Shown here: piece by piece, positions 5,603 through 8,287 of the stretch
Layout: every line of letters begins with the position of its first letter
How positions within the stretch are numbered: position 1 is the stretch's first letter
Origin: Lachnospiraceae bacterium UBA4317
GTDB taxonomy: Bacteria > Bacillota_A > Clostridia > Lachnospirales > Lachnospiraceae
Reading direction: 5' to 3'
Assembly: GCA_002394525.1 (NCBI GenBank)
Contig: DGUF01000035.1
Location: forward strand, 1 to 8,287
Length of the DNA stretch: 8,287 bases
Notes under the pieces: model-generated
What the model saw: the letters and a program-made list of their open reading frames with translations, nothing else
Databases searched by the model: none
What the model was told of the DNA's origin: nothing
Translations under genes and position numbers: made by a program

Positions 5603-5650
5603 TTATTTGCAGTCCTTTCTGAGCGCGGCATGCCGGCCTTTATCCTGTCT
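5603..5650 (-). pseudogene. Ghost copy of the NYN gene's C-terminal codons
   Basis: Read on the minus strand, this segment encodes SSRQDKGRHAALRKDCK and TAA when extended slightly upstream. It aligns with the real end of the NYN protein, PSVQVNGRHVMLRKDNK and TGA. The two stop codons are exactly 120 bp apart (5603-5605 and 5723-5725). The DNA core GTCCTTTCTGAGC is identical, as is CATGCCGGCC after four differing bases, and resemblance continues past the stop (TTTACGGAA versus TTTCCGGAA). It has no start or domain of its own and is best read as a decayed partial duplication of the gene's 3' end. Confidence 0.7.
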
Positions 5651-5670
5651 CGAGGAAGGGCCTTTTTATT
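5635..5670 (+). terminator. Second plus-strand terminator-like hairpin
   Basis: GGCCTTTATCC (5635-5645) pairs with GGAAGGGCC (5654-5662), leaving AT unpaired and using one G-U pair, around the loop TGTCTCGA, and is followed by TTTTTATT. It overlaps the ghost copy of the NYN tail. GGAAGGGCCTT also occurs in the main terminator (5575-5585), so the two hairpins may derive from one another. It would catch plus-strand read-through from the hydrolase gene. There is no T-run for the minus strand. Confidence 0.5.
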
Positions 5671-5722
5671 CGGAGGCGGGGGCACGCTATTTGCAGAGCG
5701 GTTTCGCTTTATTTCCGGAAAG

Positions 5723-6943
5723 TCACTTGTTGTCCTTTCTGAGCATTACATGCCGGCCGTTGACCTGGACAGAGGGGATCATGCGGTTGAGGTAGACGGA
5801 AAAGCGGGTCACGCCGCTCTGGCGGATCGTGGCGTCCAGTCTGTCGTTGACTTCCTCCAGCTCCTTTTTCAGGGTGGTGATGTACATGTCGTCGGTCTGG
5901 TGGTTTTCAAAGATCCGCAGGATCTGGCTCTCGATGTCGGAGTCCGGGGAGCTGCTCAGGGAGACCCAGACTGCATTGTCCCGGTTTTCGATGGTCAGAG
6001 AGGGGAGGTCCTTGAGAAATTCGGACAGCTTGCTGTAGTGGTAGTTGCGGATATCAAAATCCGGAAAGATCTTGACCAGGCGGGAGCCGATCTCGCCCAG
6101 GCCGGTCTCCTTGCCCTCCGCGCTGTTGTCCTCGATCATCTTGACGATTGTGGCCTCGATGGTCTCGGGAGGGGTAAAGAGGCTGTCGTCGCTGTCCTGC
6201 TCGGAACTGTAGCCGTAGCTGCCCTCGCCGAGGTAGGAGTCGGTGTTGTCCGTCGCGTAGGCGGAGACGGGCTCCGGGGCGGAGGAACGGCGGCGCCTGT
6301 AGAGACTGCCGATTCCTGAGGAGGCTGCCGGGCCGCCCGCCGAAGCGGCGGAAGGAGAGGCCGACTGAGAAGCCGGCGCGGAGGAGCCTGACCCTGTGCC
6401 CGAAGCGGGGGAATTGTAATAGGTCACCGGGGCGGGAAGCTGGGGGCTCTTTTTGCGGGAGGCCCTGGCCTTTTTGCCGGAGACGGACGCCACGTCATCG
6501 TCGTTGTCATTGCCGTTGATGACATCGAGAAAGAAAAAGCGCTCGCAGGAGACCCTGAAGGATTCCGGGGTCTTTTTTTCTCCCATGCCGATCACGACCT
6601 TGCCGGCCTCGCGCAGGCGGGTGGCGAGCTTGTTGAAATCGCCGTCGCTGGACACGATGCAGAAGCCCTGTACATCCCCGGTGTAGAGAATGTCCATGGC
6701 GTCGATGATCAGACCGATGTCGGAGGCGTTTTTGCCCGGCGTATTGTTGGGCTGCATGACCGGCGTCAGGGAATAGCCGGAGGCCCGGCTCAGCCAGGAA
6801 TGCAGCCTGTCCTGAGACCAGTCGCCGTACATGCGGCGGACCGTGATCTTGCCGTATTTGGACAGCTCGCTCAGGATCCCGGGTATATAGCGGGAGCTGA
6901 CGTTGTCGGCATCAATGAGCATGGCGATATTGATATCATCCAT
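5723..6943 (-). CDS. NYN-domain putative ribonuclease with tandem LOTUS/OST-HTH-like domains
   Basis: A 406-residue protein. Residues 4-140 form an NYN (PIN-like, DUF88/LabA type) domain with the acidic residues expected to bind metal: D11 and D13 in LIDADNV, D75 in NASDIGL, D81/D84, and D100/D102 in SSDGDF. Residues 141-258 are a low-complexity Ser/Ala/Gly/Pro linker with an RRRR patch (216-219). Residues 262-328 match a LOTUS/OST-HTH winged helix (LGEIGSRLVKIFPDFDIRNY, ending NAVWVSL). Residues 336-402 look like a second, more diverged one (YITTLKKELEEV ... VQVNGRHVML). NYN proteins are generally RNases and LOTUS domains bind RNA or partner proteins, so RNA processing or decay in the cytoplasm is likely; the target is unknown. 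ATG at 6943 has GAGG nine bases upstream and directly precedes the domain. The frame stays open to 7435 upstream, but that part looks non-coding. It is divergent from the Mrp gene. Confidence 0.88.
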   Translation of the reverse strand: MDDINIAMLIDADNVSSRYIPGILSELSKYGKITVRRMYGDWSQDRLHSWLSRASGYSLTPVMQPNNTPGKNASDIGLIIDAMDILYTGDVQGFCIVSSDGDFNKLATRLREAGKVVIGMGEKKTPESFRVSCERFFFLDVINGNDNDDDVASVSGKKARASRKKSPQLPAPVTYYNSPASGTGSGSSAPASQSASPSAASAGGPAASSGIGSLYRRRRSSAPEPVSAYATDNTDSYLGEGSYGYSSEQDSDDSLFTPPETIEATIVKMIEDNSAEGKETGLGEIGSRLVKIFPDFDIRNYHYSKLSEFLKDLPSLTIENRDNAVWVSLSSSPDSDIESQILRIFENHQTDDMYITTLKKELEEVNDRLDATIRQSGVTRFSVYLNRMIPSVQVNGRHVMLRKDNK

Positions 6944-7407
6944 AATAAAAGACCTCTTTCTGAGACTGCCCGGCCGCAGAGCCGGACCGCCCCGGGCTGA
7001 ATATTTGCCGGATGCCTCCTGCCGGGCCGCCGGTACGGCTGCCTGGTTCGGGAAACATGCAGTTTCCAAAGTACATTCTGGAGCACAGCCGCCGGTTCCG
7101 ATGCGGTCTGTCATGCAGCAGGAATAAGGCACAGGCGGGCAGGGAAGATCCGGTTGAAATTGAGGGACGGTTTCATGTATTATATACAGGTGTGCCCCTG
7201 CACACAGGCCGGGCCGAAGGCCTGAACCGGATGCGCCCGGAATACTGGCTGATTTCAGACAGGCCGGCCCGAATGCGCCCGGAATACTGCCTGGCTTCAG
7301 GCATGTCCGGCGGACGGCCGGCGAAAAAGAACACACAGGTTGATTATAAACCAAAAACTCCGGGCATAACAATGTGAAAAACCAACCCGAAAGGAGAATG
7401 ATAAAAA
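6944..7407. other. Divergent intergenic region with 42-bp direct repeat
   Basis: This 464-bp spacer separates the NYN gene from the divergent Mrp-type gene. An imperfect direct repeat of 42 bp occupies 7231-7272 and 7273-7314; the first 17 bases, ATGCGCCCGGAATACTG, are identical and the rest about two-thirds so. A small hairpin GTGTGC/GCACAC (7190-7205) and several GC-rich short palindromes are present. No RNA gene or riboswitch was recognised. The minus-strand frame continuing the NYN gene upstream is open through the whole region, but has no ribosome site and no recognisable domain. Confidence 0.65.
7154..7184. promoter_or_regulatory. Candidate divergent promoter
   Basis: On the plus strand TTGAAA (7154-7159) and TATTAT (7178-7183) are 18 nt apart and could drive the Mrp-type gene with a leader of about 220 nt. 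The same AT-rich core read on the minus strand is TATAAT (7184-7179), which could drive the NYN gene with a similar leader, though no good minus-strand -35 is seen. The core TGTATTATATACA is nearly palindromic. A nearer plus-strand alternative is TTGATT (7340-7345) with CATAAC (7365-7370), whose 19-nt spacing is poor. Confidence 0.3.
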
Positions 7408-8226
7408 ATGAGTAACGAGCAGACACCCAAGTCAAATACCGGAAAGATGGCTCCTCCCCAGCCTAATTTCAAGGTCGATCCCAATCCCGGCTCCCATGTC
7501 AAAAAGATGATCGCGGTCGTCAGCGGCAAGGGCGGCGTCGGCAAGTCCTCCGTCACGGCCATGAGCGCCCTGTGGGCGGCCCGCCGCGGCTATTCCGTGG
7601 GCATCATGGACGCGGATATCACCGGCCCCAGCATTCCCCGCATGTTCGGCGTGGGCCCCTATGACCTGAGCGCGACCGAGAACACCATCTTCCCCGCTAC
7701 TTCCATCACCGGCATCAAGGTCATGTCCATGAATCTACTGATGGAAAAAGAGGACCAGCCCGTCATCTGGCGCAGCCCCGTCATCACCGGCGCCCTCAAG
7801 CAGTTCTGGACCGATGTGGCCTGGGGCGATGTGGACTACATGTTTGTGGATATGCCTCCCGGAACCGGCGACATCCCGCTGACAGTCTTCCAGGCGCTTC
7901 CCGTGGACGGGATCCTCATCGTCACGACACCCCAGGACCTGGTCAGCATGATCGTCCGCAAGGCAGTCGGCATGGCCAAAATGATGGATGTCCCGATCCT
8001 CGGCATCGTGGAGAACATGAGCTATGTCAAGTGTCCTCACTGCGGCGAGGAGATCCGCATCTTCGGCCAGGGCCATATCGAGGAGACTGCGAAGGCGGAG
8101 GGCCTGCCCGTTGTCGCCCGCATTCCTATCGACGCGGCCATGACCACGGCCTGCGACACCGGCAAGATCGAATACTACCACGGAGAATTCATGGACGGCC
8201 TCGAGGCGGTGCTGCCTAAGATCTGA
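7408..8226 (+). CDS. Mrp/NBP35-family iron-sulfur cluster carrier ATPase
   Basis: A 272-residue P-loop ATPase of the Mrp/ApbC/NBP35 group, which carries or inserts Fe-S clusters in the cytoplasm. The deviant Walker A is SGKGGVGKSS (39-48) with signature K41 and K46; it is followed by DADITGPSIPRMFG, the switch-type motif DMPPGTGD (148-155), TTPQDLVSMIVRKA, and the cluster-binding CPHC (C209, C212) just after ENMSYVK. It lacks the N-terminal MIP18/DUF59 domain of E. coli Mrp, as is usual for short clostridial forms. Many clostridial relatives carry a cysteine-rich N-terminus; here residues 1-33 have no cysteine and are rich in Pro, Asn and Lys. The start is supported by AAAGGAG eleven bases upstream (7390-7396). 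It stands alone, divergent from the NYN gene; no other Fe-S assembly genes are in the window. Confidence 0.95.
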   Translation: MSNEQTPKSNTGKMAPPQPNFKVDPNPGSHVKKMIAVVSGKGGVGKSSVTAMSALWAARRGYSVGIMDADITGPSIPRMFGVGPYDLSATENTIFPATSITGIKVMSMNLLMEKEDQPVIWRSPVITGALKQFWTDVAWGDVDYMFVDMPPGTGDIPLTVFQALPVDGILIVTTPQDLVSMIVRKAVGMAKMMDVPILGIVENMSYVKCPHCGEEIRIFGQGHIEETAKAEGLPVVARIPIDAAMTTACDTGKIEYYHGEFMDGLEAVLPKI

Positions 8227-8235
8227 CCGCCGAAT

Positions 8236-8287
8236 CGGCCGGAACCATTCGCCATGGCGGAGAGGCTTTTGCGGCCGGAACCATTCG
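8236..8287. repeat. Direct repeat running off the window end
   Basis: CGGCCGGAACCATTCG occurs at 8236-8251 and again at 8272-8287, 36 bp apart, and the second copy touches the window edge. Between them is the perfect palindrome CGCCATGGCG (8250-8259). GCCGA-A-TCGGC (8229-8239) overlaps the first copy just after the Mrp stop. No T-run follows inside the window, so a terminator for the Mrp-type gene is not seen. It may be the start of a longer tandem array. Confidence 0.6.

Noticed and set aside
5630..6319. 229-residue plus-strand open frame antisense to the NYN gene
   Set aside because: It lies wholly opposite the NYN gene and its 3' flank, has no ribosome site, and its valine/glycine-rich translation is the usual shadow of a GC-rich gene.
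6944..7435. N-terminal extension of the NYN protein to a TTG at 7435
   Set aside because: It would overlap the Mrp-type start region, has no ribosome site or domain, and the internal ATG at 6943 has GAGG at good distance and directly precedes the NYN domain.

Overview
The window is GC-rich DNA from a Gram-positive anaerobe of the Clostridia, most likely Lachnospiraceae or a close relative. The basis is inference from gene content: a short NBP35/Mrp-type ATPase without the N-terminal MIP18-like domain, an NTF2/SnoaL-PAS-histidine-kinase-like protein, an NYN nuclease followed by LOTUS-like domains, strong GGAGG-type ribosome sites, and abundant small hairpin repeats between genes. The genus cannot be fixed from sequence alone.

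Layout. Positions 1-263 hold no convincing gene. They contain two copies of a 52-nt repeat (1-100) and a REP-like pair of hairpin repeats (162-260). A small XRE-type repressor lies on the minus strand (264-488), with a candidate promoter and a small palindrome far upstream (631-668). Positions 716-861 hold a cluster of nested hairpins with imperfect inverted ends that resembles a miniature mobile or REP-type element. A very large plus-strand gene follows (935-4225). It encodes a soluble protein with an NTF2-like domain, two PAS-like domains (the second interrupted by twelve tandem pentapeptides), a long coiled coil, a repetitive linker and a C-terminal histidine-kinase-type ATPase domain without a recognisable phosphoacceptor domain. 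Its only visible promoter element, an extended -10, sits so close to the start codon that the mRNA may be leaderless. Next on the same strand is a membrane-anchored alpha/beta hydrolase (4393-5430). A bidirectional terminator (5530-5594) separates it from the convergent minus-strand NYN/LOTUS gene (5723-6943). A 464-bp divergent spacer with an imperfect 42-bp repeat leads to the plus-strand Mrp/NBP35-type iron-sulfur ATPase gene (7408-8226). The window ends inside another short direct repeat.

The genes do not form an evident pathway. The large regulator and the hydrolase are codirectional but 167 bp apart, and the NYN and Mrp genes are divergent. No response regulator lies next to the kinase-like protein. 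The most unusual content is (i) the rebuilt kinase-like protein, expanded by several families of in-frame tandem repeats, including one inside a PAS domain and one inside the ATP lid; (ii) two cases where the last codons of a gene are copied 74-120 bp beyond its stop, each copy ending in its own in-frame stop; and (iii) several intergenic hairpin repeats. There are no tRNA, rRNA or CRISPR features, and no transposase gene was seen.
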